A stretch of DNA of 7,209 nucleotides from Clostridiales bacterium (lineage in GTDB: Bacteria > Bacillota > Clostridia > Christensenellales > Aristaeellaceae), in the NCBI GenBank assembly GCA_019409045.1, contig DXVG01000089.1:1-7209 (forward strand), written 5' to 3'. Below the pieces are notes generated by a model. The model was not told where the DNA came from. It saw only the letters and a program-made list of their open reading frames with translations, and ran no database searches. Position 1 is the stretch's first letter; each line of letters starts with the position of its first letter. Below are positions 1 to 5,780 of this stretch, piece after piece. A program made the position numbers and the translations under genes.

Positions 1-91
1 CCATGTAAGAAACCTTGTTTGCAGGCTCGCTTCCTTGGCTTGCGGGCTTTCTCAATGCCCTGGCAGTCTGTTGACGTTGCCAACATCCTGA
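1..91. other. Left-edge non-coding stretch
   Basis: No gene is supported here. A plus-strand frame is open from base 1 to about base 189, but it has no ribosome binding site, runs through a strong hairpin and into the antisense of the alcohol dehydrogenase, and its translation (rich in Arg, Ala and Pro) looks like no protein. No terminator with a T-tract and no promoter was recognised in this stretch. Confidence 0.5.
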
Positions 92-127
92 GGGCGGCGC
101 GGAGCATCCCAAAGCTCCGCGCCGCCC
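92..127 (-). terminator. Perfect 14-bp GC-rich hairpin after the alcohol dehydrogenase gene, probable operon end
   Basis: Bases 92-105 and 114-127 are perfect inverted complements (GGGCGGCGCGGAGC arm) around an 8-base loop, and one further A-T pair (91/128) extends the stem. It lies 43 bases downstream of the stop codon of the leftward operon's last gene, the position expected of an intrinsic terminator. No run of T follows on either strand, so it is an atypical terminator. It could instead be a 3'-end stabilising stem or a bidirectional barrier protecting against convergent transcription from the left. Confidence 0.5.
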
Positions 128-170
128 TTGGCAAGGCCGAATGCGGTGACGCCTGGATTCAAAGCCGCCC

Positions 171-1352
171 TTACAGGCACAGGCGGTAGATGCACTCTAT
201 GTCCTGCGTGTTCAGCGCGTAGAACTTGCCCACCGTGCCGTCGGGATTGGTGCGCTTCACCTTCTGCGCCATATAGGGGATGTCCTCCTCGCGCGCGCCC
301 AGCTCGGCAAACGTGGTGGGCATGCCGATCTCGCGCAGCCACGCGACGTAGGCGGCGATGCCCGCGGCCGCGCTCTTTTCGGGGTGCTCGAAGTCCATCT
401 GGCAGCCCCACACGCGCACGGCGAACTGCGCAAGGCGCATCGCCTTCTCCGGCTTTTGCAGCATGAAGCGCAGCCATGCCGGGAACACCACCGCCAGCCC
501 CGCGCCGTGCGCGCAGTCGTACATGGCCGAAAGCTCGTGCTCGATCTGGTGGCTGGCAAAGTCCATCACGCGGCCCACGCTCACGGTGTCGTTGTGCGCG
601 ATGGTGCTGCCCCACATAAGCTGCGCGGCGGCGTCGTAGTCCTTCGGGTCGGCCACCATGATGCGCGCGGCGCGGATCACCGCCTGCATGGCGGCCTCGC
701 ACAGCCGGTCGGTCAGGTCGCAGTCCGGCTCATTGGTGAAGTAGCGCTCCATGATGTGCGCGAGTATGTCGGTCGCGCCGCAGGCGATCTGATAGGGCGG
801 CAGCGTCATCGTAAGCTCCGGGTTCATCACCGCCAGGAGCGGCCGGTTCAGCTCCGTGCGCAGGCCGCGCTTTGTCTTGGTCGCCTCCTGCGTGATCACG
901 CAGCTGTTGGACGATTCGCTGCCCGCCGCGGCCATGGTCAGCACCACGCCCTTGGGCAGCGACTTCTCCGGCGTGGCCTTGCCGCAGAAGAAGTCCCAGA
1001 AATCGCCGTCGTAGAGCGCGCCGTGCGCCATGGCCTTGGCCGAGTCGATGGCGGAGCCGCCGCCCACGGCCAGCACGAAATCCACCTTCTCGCGGCGGAT
1101 GAGATCTATGCCCTCGTACACCTTGGTGTCGCGCGGGTTGGGCCGCGCGCCGCCCAGCGACACATGCGCAAGGCCCGCCGCGTCCAGGGAGGCCTCCACG
1201 CGCGCGATCAGGCCGGAGCGCACGGCCGAGCCGCCGCCGTAGTGGATCAGCACCTTCGTCGCGCCCAGCGCGCGGACGTGCTGGCCGACCTCGTTTTCCA
1301 CGCCGCGCCCAAAGACGAAGCGCGTGGGCAGATAGTGCGTAAAGTTGATCAT
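171..1352 (-). CDS. Iron-containing alcohol dehydrogenase, butanol dehydrogenase / YqhD type
   Basis: A 393-residue cytosolic group III (Fe-dependent) alcohol dehydrogenase that would interconvert an aldehyde and a primary alcohol with NAD(P)H. The nucleotide-binding region shows a YGGGS motif at 38-42 and GGGSAIDSAK at 97-106. The metal ligands follow the YqhD pattern: Asp195 and His199 in ATDILAH, His268 in the HQIEH stretch and His282 in CAHGAG. Length and order match the butanol dehydrogenase subgroup (BdhA/BdhB, YqhD). The Gly-rich YGGGS suggests NADPH preference by family analogy, which is not proven. The ATG lies 4 bases after the stop of the SGNH hydrolase gene, and its ribosome binding site GGGGAGG (1362-1368) is inside that gene's end, so translation is probably coupled. 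It is the last gene of the leftward operon. Substrate cannot be told: medium-chain aldehydes, butyraldehyde or methylglyoxal-type aldehydes are all possible. Confidence 0.93.
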   Translation of the reverse strand: MINFTHYLPTRFVFGRGVENEVGQHVRALGATKVLIHYGGGSAVRSGLIARVEASLDAAGLAHVSLGGARPNPRDTKVYEGIDLIRREKVDFVLAVGGGSAIDSAKAMAHGALYDGDFWDFFCGKATPEKSLPKGVVLTMAAAGSESSNSCVITQEATKTKRGLRTELNRPLLAVMNPELTMTLPPYQIACGATDILAHIMERYFTNEPDCDLTDRLCEAAMQAVIRAARIMVADPKDYDAAAQLMWGSTIAHNDTVSVGRVMDFASHQIEHELSAMYDCAHGAGLAVVFPAWLRFMLQKPEKAMRLAQFAVRVWGCQMDFEHPEKSAAAGIAAYVAWLREIGMPTTFAELGAREEDIPYMAQKVKRTNPDGTVGKFYALNTQDIECIYRLCL

Positions 1353-1356
1353 AAAA

Positions 1357-2007
1357 TCATTCCTCCCCGAGCATATTCAGCACCGCCTCGCGCACGCCGC
1401 GCGCCAGCGCGCGGTGCCCCTCGGCGGTGAGATGTACGCCGTCCTCGTCGCTTGCGCGACACAGCCGCGCCGCGTCCAGAAAGCCGCAGCGCATCAGCCG
1501 CGTCACGCGCTCGTATTCCCCCGCGAGCTGCGCGCTCACCTCCATGCTGCTCCGGTCGAACGCGCCCCACATGCGCGTGTCGGCCACGCGCTCGCTGATC
1601 GGCGGCGGCGCGACGATCAAAACGCGCGACGGCTCCCCCCGCGCGTCCAATCCGTAGAGATGGCACAGCCGCACAAGGTGCGCAAGCGCCTGCGCAATGG
1701 CGCTGGCCGCCATGCCGAAGCGCTGCTTGGTGTCGTTCGTGCCGAGCATGACCACGATCATATCCAGTGGGTTGTGCGAAAGCAGGCAGGGCGGCAGGTA
1801 CTGCATGCCGCTCTTGAACCCGCCCTCCACGGGGTCGTCAAAGGCGATCGTGCGGCCGCCGAAGCCCTCCTCCAGCACGCGGAAGCCCTCGCCCAGCAGC
1901 GACTGCAACACCATCGGCCAGCGCGCGTCCTCGCCGTAGCGCGGGCCGGTGGGGTTGGTGCCATGCGTGTTGGAATCGCCGAAGCAGAGTATGCGCGTCT
2001 TTTCCAT
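1357..2007 (-). CDS. SGNH/GDSL hydrolase of the MsAcT-like esterase/acyltransferase type
   Basis: A 216-residue cytosolic serine hydrolase with no signal peptide. All four SGNH blocks are present: block I CFGDSNTHG with nucleophile Ser12, block II EEGFGGRT with Gly50, block III LGTND with Asn91, and block V DGVHLT with Asp189 and His192 completing the triad. The start ILCFGDS, the RW pair near 29-30, the EEG..RT..DDP stretch (47-59) and YLPPCL...PLD...MLGTNDTK (70-94) resemble, from memory, the Mycobacterium smegmatis arylesterase/acyltransferase MsAcT, which is about the same length and can transfer acyl groups in water. Acyl-ester hydrolysis or transfer is therefore likely; the natural substrate is unknown. 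I chose the ATG at 2007 because GDS lies at residue 11, as in the family. A longer frame to 2103 would add 32 residues that are antisense-like and overlap the upstream gene. The start is 1 base past the upstream stop codon, so coupling is likely. Confidence 0.93.
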   Translation of the reverse strand: MEKTRILCFGDSNTHGTNPTGPRYGEDARWPMVLQSLLGEGFRVLEEGFGGRTIAFDDPVEGGFKSGMQYLPPCLLSHNPLDMIVVMLGTNDTKQRFGMAASAIAQALAHLVRLCHLYGLDARGEPSRVLIVAPPPISERVADTRMWGAFDRSSMEVSAQLAGEYERVTRLMRCGFLDAARLCRASDEDGVHLTAEGHRALARGVREAVLNMLGEE

Positions 2008-2008
2008 G

Positions 2009-2689
2009 TCAATCCATCCATTCAGGCTTGAGATAGCGCCGTATCGCAAGTTGCGGCCACAGCGAGGGCATGGAGGACAGCGCCTCGGGAAGCCCCGCCT
2101 CAAACGCCACGGGCACGCCGCTTTTCTGGGAGACCTCCTGCGCGAACGCGCGCCCGGCGGACAGCTCGTCCGCGCCCGTCTCGTCCCCGAGGTTGGCGTT
2201 CACCGCCAGCCCCGTCACGCGCAGCCGCGCCCTGCGCTGCACGCTCTCCATCAGGTCGAGCACCTGCGAAACGCTCGATGTGCGCGGCCGGAAGGGGTTG
2301 ATGACAAAGTACACATCCGCCGGGCACGCGGCAAAGCGCGCCTGATAGCGCCCCAGCGCCACGGCGCCGTCGTCGTCGCCGCCCACGTCGAACACGCAGT
2401 GCGCCTCGGTGGAAAAGGCCCGCTCCACCTCCGCAGGGAGCACCGGTATGTCCACCGAGGAGAGCGCGAACGCCGGGTGCACCACCTCTACGCCATGCGC
2501 AAGCAGCACGGGCTTGACCTCCGCGCTGCGAAAGAAGGGATTCACGATGTCCAAATCGATCAGCAGCGCGCGCTCCCGCCGCGCCAGCGCCAGCGCCATG
2601 TTGACGGCGATCTCCGTCTTGCCGCTGCCGTAATGGCCGACCACCACGCGCACGCGCCGCCCCGCGAACAGCCAGTCACTTGATGTCAA
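2009..2689 (-). CDS. ParA/MinD-related P-loop ATPase of unknown role
   Basis: A 226-residue nucleotide-binding protein of the CobQ/CobB/MinD/ParA superfamily. Walker A is GHYGSGKTE at 18-26, followed by LIDLDIVNPFFRS at 43-55 (the Asp-rich strand after the P-loop typical of the ParA/MinD fold) and the Walker B/switch II region FDVGGDDDGA at 100-109. It lacks the KGGxGKT deviant Walker A lysine of true partition ParA and MinD, so a chromosome-segregation or division-site role should not be assumed. Similar GHYGSGKTE proteins are annotated only as 'ATP-binding protein' in Clostridia, some beside 2-oxoacid:ferredoxin oxidoreductase genes (recollection). No membrane segment is seen. It starts with TTG at 2689, inside the end of the upstream membrane-protein gene (14-base overlap), supported by GGAGG 9 bases before it. 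A GTG at residue 13 is a less likely alternative. The overlap suggests coupled synthesis with the membrane protein and perhaps a joint function (inference). Confidence 0.85.
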   Translation of the reverse strand: MTSSDWLFAGRRVRVVVGHYGSGKTEIAVNMALALARRERALLIDLDIVNPFFRSAEVKPVLLAHGVEVVHPAFALSSVDIPVLPAEVERAFSTEAHCVFDVGGDDDGAVALGRYQARFAACPADVYFVINPFRPRTSSVSQVLDLMESVQRRARLRVTGLAVNANLGDETGADELSAGRAFAQEVSQKSGVPVAFEAGLPEALSSMPSLWPQLAIRRYLKPEWMD

Positions 2690-3338
2690 ACAGGTCGTCC
2701 TCCGTCCTCTCCTCGCGCTTCCGGGGCGCCGGGCGCGCCTTTTTCGCCGGCTCCGCGCCGGGAAGGTCGCTCACGTTGAACACCGCGTCCTCGCGCACCT
2801 TGCGCGCGTGGGCGTGCGGCTCGATCTTAAACAGCTCGTCCTCAAATATATCCGGCGGGGGAGAGGGGGGAGCGGCTTTGCGCGCGGGCCTGCGGCGCGA
2901 CACGCCCGATCCGGGGCGCACCGTCGTGCGCTTTGACCGGTCCCCTGCGCGGGCGCCCTCGCGGGGAACGATCGTGTTCGGCCTGCGCGCCGGGCGCATG
3001 CGCACCGTCTTGCCCTCCATGGCCTCGCGCTCCGGCGTGCGTGCGTCGATGGCGCGCGGGTCGTCGTCGAAAAAGCTCTTGTCGTCCACTACGATGCGCT
3101 TTTTGCGGAACCACACCCAGTAGGGCCGCCAGCGGATCAGCCAGACGATAAAGTCCATCGCCACGCCGGCGATCAGCAGTATGATCAAAAGCTGTAGCCA
3201 GTGGCCCGACAGCCACTCCAGCGGCGATACGCCGCCGCTCCCGGCGAGGTCAAACAGCCGGAGCACCCAGTTGGCAAACCCCTTGAGCCAGCCGAGCATG
3301 GCGTTGACCACCGAGTCAGCAAAGCTGGTATTGGTCAT
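2676..3338 (-). CDS. Unnamed single-pass membrane protein with long charged cytoplasmic-type tail
   Basis: A 220-residue protein I do not recognise as a named family. Residues about 8-30 form an amphipathic, Trp-rich helix (LGWLKGFANWVLRLF). A Gly/Ser linker follows, and residues about 47-69 are a strong transmembrane segment ending in a Trp/Arg-rich border (WLIRWRPYWVWFRKK, 66-80). By the positive-inside rule the tail faces the cytoplasm. Residues about 84-220 are polar, rich in Arg, Pro, Asp and Glu, and probably disordered. The tail carries two near copies of a short acidic-hydrophobic motif, EDELFKI (166-172) and EDDLFDI (213-219), and a looser one, EDAVFNV (183-189). The ATG at 3338 has GGAGG with 5-base spacing, and the gene begins 15 bases after the cdaR stop. 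Its 3' end overlaps the ATPase gene. Position and topology suggest a membrane tether for the ATPase or a cell-envelope role tied to the c-di-AMP operon; both are inference. Confidence 0.8.
   Translation of the reverse strand: MTNTSFADSVVNAMLGWLKGFANWVLRLFDLAGSGGVSPLEWLSGHWLQLLIILLIAGVAMDFIVWLIRWRPYWVWFRKKRIVVDDKSFFDDDPRAIDARTPEREAMEGKTVRMRPARRPNTIVPREGARAGDRSKRTTVRPGSGVSRRRPARKAAPPSPPPDIFEDELFKIEPHAHARKVREDAVFNVSDLPGAEPAKKARPAPRKREERTEDDLFDIK
2687..2703 (-). promoter_or_regulatory. Ribosome binding site deciding the TTG start of the P-loop ATPase
   Basis: On the minus strand GGAGG (2703-2699) precedes a TTG (2689-2687) by 9 bases. No ATG or GTG lies upstream in this frame near the site. The next candidate start is a GTG 12 codons in, with no comparable Shine-Dalgarno sequence. 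The site is embedded in the final codons of the membrane-protein gene (its Glu-Asp-Asp-Leu codons), so the amino-acid sequence there is shared with a translation signal. Confidence 0.65.
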
Positions 3339-3353
3339 GCTCTCCTCCGTAGG

Positions 3354-4646
3354 TTATCCGTTCGTATCGGACGATCCGTCCAGCCGCAGCGACACGCTTT
3401 CCGGTTCGAGGGAGAACGTGAGGTTGGGATAGAGCTCCTCGTCCACGGTGATGGGCAGCGTGTACTCGCCCTCCGACAGACCGCTCAGGTCCACCGTCGC
3501 CTCCACGCCGCTTTCCACCACGGCCTCCACCTGGCTGGCGGGTCCGCTCACCAGCGCGCGGAAGTCGTCGTCTGTAAAGGTGCAGGTCAGGTCGCTCGGA
3601 TAGTTGATGAACGTGAGGTTCACGTCCGCCCACGAGCTCTGCGTGACCTCGGCGATGTTCACCGTGACGTAGACCTGCTCCGGGGATACGTTCTTAAAGT
3701 CCGTCAGGCTGGATATGCGCGCTCGCACGGAGAAGCTCTGCTTGGCGCCGGTGACGTCCACCGACTGCACCAGCAGCTCCGTCAGCCCCTCCAGCACCTC
3801 CGCGTCCGCGGCCACGGTGACGGTCTCGGGCTGTATGATCACATCGGTCACCTCGTAGCCCTCGGCGGGCTCGCCCTGCACCACGTCCGCGATCTCGTTG
3901 GACACCGGCAGCTCCTTGGTGGGGTACACGTCTATGCCCACCGTGACCGAGCTGGAGGAGCTGCTCAGAAGCGTCTGATCCACTTCATTGCCGCTGTAGT
4001 CCTGCAATACAAAGCGCGCGGCGGTGATGTAGGAGGCGTCGCGGTCGGTCACGTCCACATACACATACGCCGAGGCGATGTCGCGCACAACGCTCGAAGG
4101 CCCGCTGATCACCAGCTCGCTCGGGTTCAGGCGGCTTATGTTGTACCACATGTCCTCGCCCTTCTCGCCGGATACGGCAGCGTTGACCGGCACGGAGCGG
4201 GAGTCGTAGGTCTCAAACTCGAGCGTCACGCTCTCGGGCACGATGCTCACCACCCGGCCGTAGGAGGTCGTCGCCCGCAGGGCCACCTCCTGCGCGCCCG
4301 CGGAGCGCACGCTGGACAGATCCACCGTCACCTGCACGTTCTCCGCGCTTGCCAGCGCGTAGCTGGACTGCGGCACCTCCAGGCGCACCGATATGTTCTC
4401 AAGCTGCGCTGCCGGGTCGCCCGAGAGCGCGAGGCGGTTGCTGTTGAGCGTGGATTCGTTGGTCAGGTAGGCCGTCAGGCCGTTTATGTCCTTGCTGCGT
4501 GTGATGCTGGGGTTGGAGGCCACCACATAGCTCCACAACAGCACCGCCAGCAGCAGCGAGAGCAGCTTCAGCTTCAGGTTGTGCGAAAGCGACACCCACA
4601 GCGCCCGGAACAGCCGCTTGAAAAACGCCAGGAGCTTATTCTTCAT
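3354..4646 (-). CDS. cdaR: CdaR, YbbR-domain membrane regulator of the c-di-AMP synthase
   Basis: A 430-residue protein with a short cytoplasmic N-terminus, one transmembrane segment at about 25-43 (LKLLSLLLAVLLWSYVV) and a long extracytoplasmic part made of about four YbbR repeats (roughly 54-145, 152-239, 246-332 and 340-422). Each repeat ends in the typical P-E-x-V-x-V/L strand, for example VPESVTLEFE and LEPESVSLRL. The length is close to other Bacillota CdaR proteins, which carry several YbbR domains. CdaR binds CdaA and modulates its cyclase activity; the outer domains are thought to sense envelope state (established for Bacillus/Listeria, inferred here). I place the start at the ATG at 4646 (MKNKLLAF), with AGGAGG 6 bases before it, rather than the in-frame ATG 12 codons earlier that lies deeper in cdaA. 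The start overlaps the cdaA stop by 11 bases. A seven-serine run sits at 228-234. Confidence 0.93.
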   Translation of the reverse strand: MKNKLLAFFKRLFRALWVSLSHNLKLKLLSLLLAVLLWSYVVASNPSITRSKDINGLTAYLTNESTLNSNRLALSGDPAAQLENISVRLEVPQSSYALASAENVQVTVDLSSVRSAGAQEVALRATTSYGRVVSIVPESVTLEFETYDSRSVPVNAAVSGEKGEDMWYNISRLNPSELVISGPSSVVRDIASAYVYVDVTDRDASYITAARFVLQDYSGNEVDQTLLSSSSSSVTVGIDVYPTKELPVSNEIADVVQGEPAEGYEVTDVIIQPETVTVAADAEVLEGLTELLVQSVDVTGAKQSFSVRARISSLTDFKNVSPEQVYVTVNIAEVTQSSWADVNLTFINYPSDLTCTFTDDDFRALVSGPASQVEAVVESGVEATVDLSGLSEGEYTLPITVDEELYPNLTFSLEPESVSLRLDGSSDTNG

Positions 4647-5538
4647 GGCCGTCCTCCTTCTGCCGCTTGCCCAGCGCGCCAATCAGGGAGGAGTGCGTGG
4701 ACAGCCAGGTCGGCGCAAGGTCGTCGGGCATGAACAGCTCGGTCAAAAGTATGCCCAGAGACTTTGTATCCAGATAGCGCGTCAGCTTCCCGTCGCGCGC
4801 CATGGAGATGATGCCCGTCTCCTCGGATACGATCAGGCTCACCGCGTCGGTGGACTCCGTGATGCCGATCGCCGCGCGATGGCGCGTGCCCAGCTCGCGC
4901 GAGAGCGAGTGGTCGTCGGTGAGCTGCAATATGCACGCCGCCGCCACGATGCGCTCGCCGCGTATGATCACCGCGCCGTCGTGCAGGGGCGTGTTGGGCT
5001 CGAATATGTTCTCGATCAGCGGCGCGGAGATCTCCGCGTCGATCACCGTGCCCGAGTCGATCACGTCGGCAAGCCCCGTGTGCCGCTCGAACACGATCAG
5101 CGCGCCGATGCGCTTGCGGGACATGTCGTTGAGCGCGCGCACGATCTCCTGCACCAGATTGTCCACGTCCCGAAGCCGCTGCTTGCGCGCGGAGGTGAAC
5201 ATGTGCCTGGACCACTTCGAGCGCCCGATCTGCTCCAGCCCGCGCCGCAGCTCCGGCTGGAACATGATCACCAGCACGATCACCCCCATGCTGATCACCT
5301 GCTGCAAAAGCCAGCTCAGCGCGTTGAGCTGCAATACATCCGACAGCCACGCGAACAGAAGCACGATCGCAATGCCCTTGAACACGGCGCTCGCGCGCGT
5401 ATGCACCAGAAGCCGTATGATGTAATAGATCAGGACCGTCATCACCGCCACGTCGAACACGTTGCGCCAGTCCGGCTGCAAAAAGAGGTTGGCAAACAGC
5501 GCGCCTACATCGCGCAGAAAAGAACCGATTTGCGCCAT
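4636..5538 (-). CDS. cdaA: CdaA, membrane diadenylate cyclase (c-di-AMP synthase)
   Basis: A 300-residue membrane enzyme that joins two ATP into cyclic di-AMP, the second messenger controlling potassium/osmolyte uptake and cell-wall homeostasis in Bacillota. Three transmembrane helices are visible at about 27-46, 52-71 and 75-95, followed by the DAC (DisA_N) domain. The two catalytic signatures are intact: DGA at 187-189 in LHDGAVII, and RHR at 219-221 in GTRHRAAIG. FQPELRRGLEQIG (93-105), just after the third helix, is also characteristic. I chose the ATG at 5538 (MAQIGSFL) because GGAGGT lies 6 bases upstream. The open frame extends 80 codons further but carries no hydrophobic or conserved sequence and crosses the promoter. 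It is the first gene of the leftward operon, followed by cdaR as in Bacillus (ybbP-ybbR), but the usual third gene, glmM, is missing. Confidence 0.97.
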   Translation of the reverse strand: MAQIGSFLRDVGALFANLFLQPDWRNVFDVAVMTVLIYYIIRLLVHTRASAVFKGIAIVLLFAWLSDVLQLNALSWLLQQVISMGVIVLVIMFQPELRRGLEQIGRSKWSRHMFTSARKQRLRDVDNLVQEIVRALNDMSRKRIGALIVFERHTGLADVIDSGTVIDAEISAPLIENIFEPNTPLHDGAVIIRGERIVAAACILQLTDDHSLSRELGTRHRAAIGITESTDAVSLIVSEETGIISMARDGKLTRYLDTKSLGILLTELFMPDDLAPTWLSTHSSLIGALGKRQKEDGHEE

Positions 5539-5572
5539 AGGCGCACCTCCCTCGTGCAGCGACGCGCGGCGC

Positions 5573-5587
5573 GGCGGCCTCGCCGCC
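5573..5587 (-). other. Small perfect hairpin in the cdaA leader
   Basis: The sequence GGCGGCGAGGCCGCC (as read in the transcript) forms a 6-bp GC stem with a 3-base loop, between the predicted transcription start (about 5604) and the cdaA Shine-Dalgarno sequence (5545-5550). It leaves the ribosome binding site free, has no T-tract, and is too small to be a riboswitch. It may simply stabilise the 5' end or reflect GC-rich composition. Confidence 0.4.
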
Positions 5588-5610
5588 TGCCAACGCCATG
5601 ATCCCCTATC

Positions 5611-5638
5611 ATTATAATACAAAACCGGAGCAAAGCAA
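5611..5638 (-). promoter_or_regulatory. Sigma-A type promoter of the cdaA operon
   Basis: On the minus strand a perfect -10 TATAAT lies at 5616-5611. A -35-like TTGCTT (5638-5633, 16-base spacer) precedes it, or alternatively TTTGCT with 17 bases. Transcription would begin near 5604, giving a leader of about 65 bases to the cdaA ATG. The surrounding DNA is much more AT-rich than the genes. It drives all six leftward genes; no other promoter was recognised between them. Confidence 0.75.
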
Positions 5639-5646
5639 AAGCATTT

Positions 5647-5700
5647 TTCGCAAAAGTCCAGTTTTTTTCGCAATGAAAGGAGCCTGCGAAGCGCATCGCA
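5647..5700. promoter_or_regulatory. TCGCA repeat cluster between the divergent promoters, candidate operator
   Basis: TCGCA occurs at 5648-5652, 5668-5672 and 5696-5700 on the plus strand and at 5689-5685 on the minus strand. The first two sit in an identical 10-mer TTTTTCGCAA (5644-5653 and 5664-5673) spaced exactly 20 bases apart, about two helical turns. The last two form a 16-base dyad, TGCGAAGCGCATCGCA (5685-5700), with a single mismatched pair. The cluster starts directly upstream of the cdaA -35 and ends 12 bases before the yfbR -35, where a shared activator or repressor would bind. No known regulator's site was recognised. Confidence 0.4.
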
Positions 5701-5712
5701 GAAAACCTCGCC

Positions 5713-5741
5713 TTGCACTTTGACGCCTGAAATGGTATAAT
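5713..5741 (+). promoter_or_regulatory. Sigma-A type promoter of the yfbR-araD operon
   Basis: TTGCAC (5713-5718) and TATAAT (5736-5741) are separated by the optimal 17 bases. TG at 5733-5734, one base before the -10, gives an extended -10 element. The predicted start is near 5748, leaving a leader of about 33 bases to the ATG at 5781. This is one of the best sigma-A promoters one could find by eye and argues for strong constitutive or relieved expression. Confidence 0.85.
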
Positions 5742-5780
5742 CGTTCCATGAGATGGCGGTGCGCCGCCGGGAGGGCACAG

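Noticed and set aside
384..1430. 348-codon plus-strand open frame antisense to the alcohol dehydrogenase
   Set aside because: Low-complexity Arg/His/Ala product without motifs; the other strand carries all the dehydrogenase motifs in one intact frame.
2008..2103. 32-codon N-terminal extension of the SGNH hydrolase
   Set aside because: It overlaps the end of the ATPase gene, is Arg/Pro/Cys-rich and would displace the GDS block from its normal N-terminal place.
2009..2689. Calling the ATPase a chromosome-partition ParA or MinD
   Set aside because: It lacks the KGGxGKT signature lysine and has no ParB or MinC/MinE gene beside it.
3201..4733. 510-codon plus-strand open frame antisense to cdaR
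   Set aside because: Its product is very rich in His, Arg, Gln and Ala, with no domain, no ribosome binding site and no promoter. GC-rich third positions of the real gene remove stop codons on the other strand. The opposite frame encodes a clear YbbR-repeat protein.
4643..5599. 318-codon minus-strand frame overlapping cdaA in another phase, beginning with an ATG in the cdaA leader
   Set aside because: Arg/Ala/Gly/His-rich product without domains. The AGGGG before its ATG sits at the predicted transcription start, leaving no room for a ribosome.
5539..5778. 80-codon N-terminal extension of CdaA
   Set aside because: It would cross the TATAAT promoter and the divergent operon's control region and shows no conserved sequence. 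The ATG at 5538 has an ideal GGAGGT.
5748..5780. 11-codon N-terminal extension of YfbR
   Set aside because: Its ATG coincides with the predicted transcription start and lacks a Shine-Dalgarno sequence. The ATG at 5781 has GGGAGG and matches the start of E. coli YfbR.
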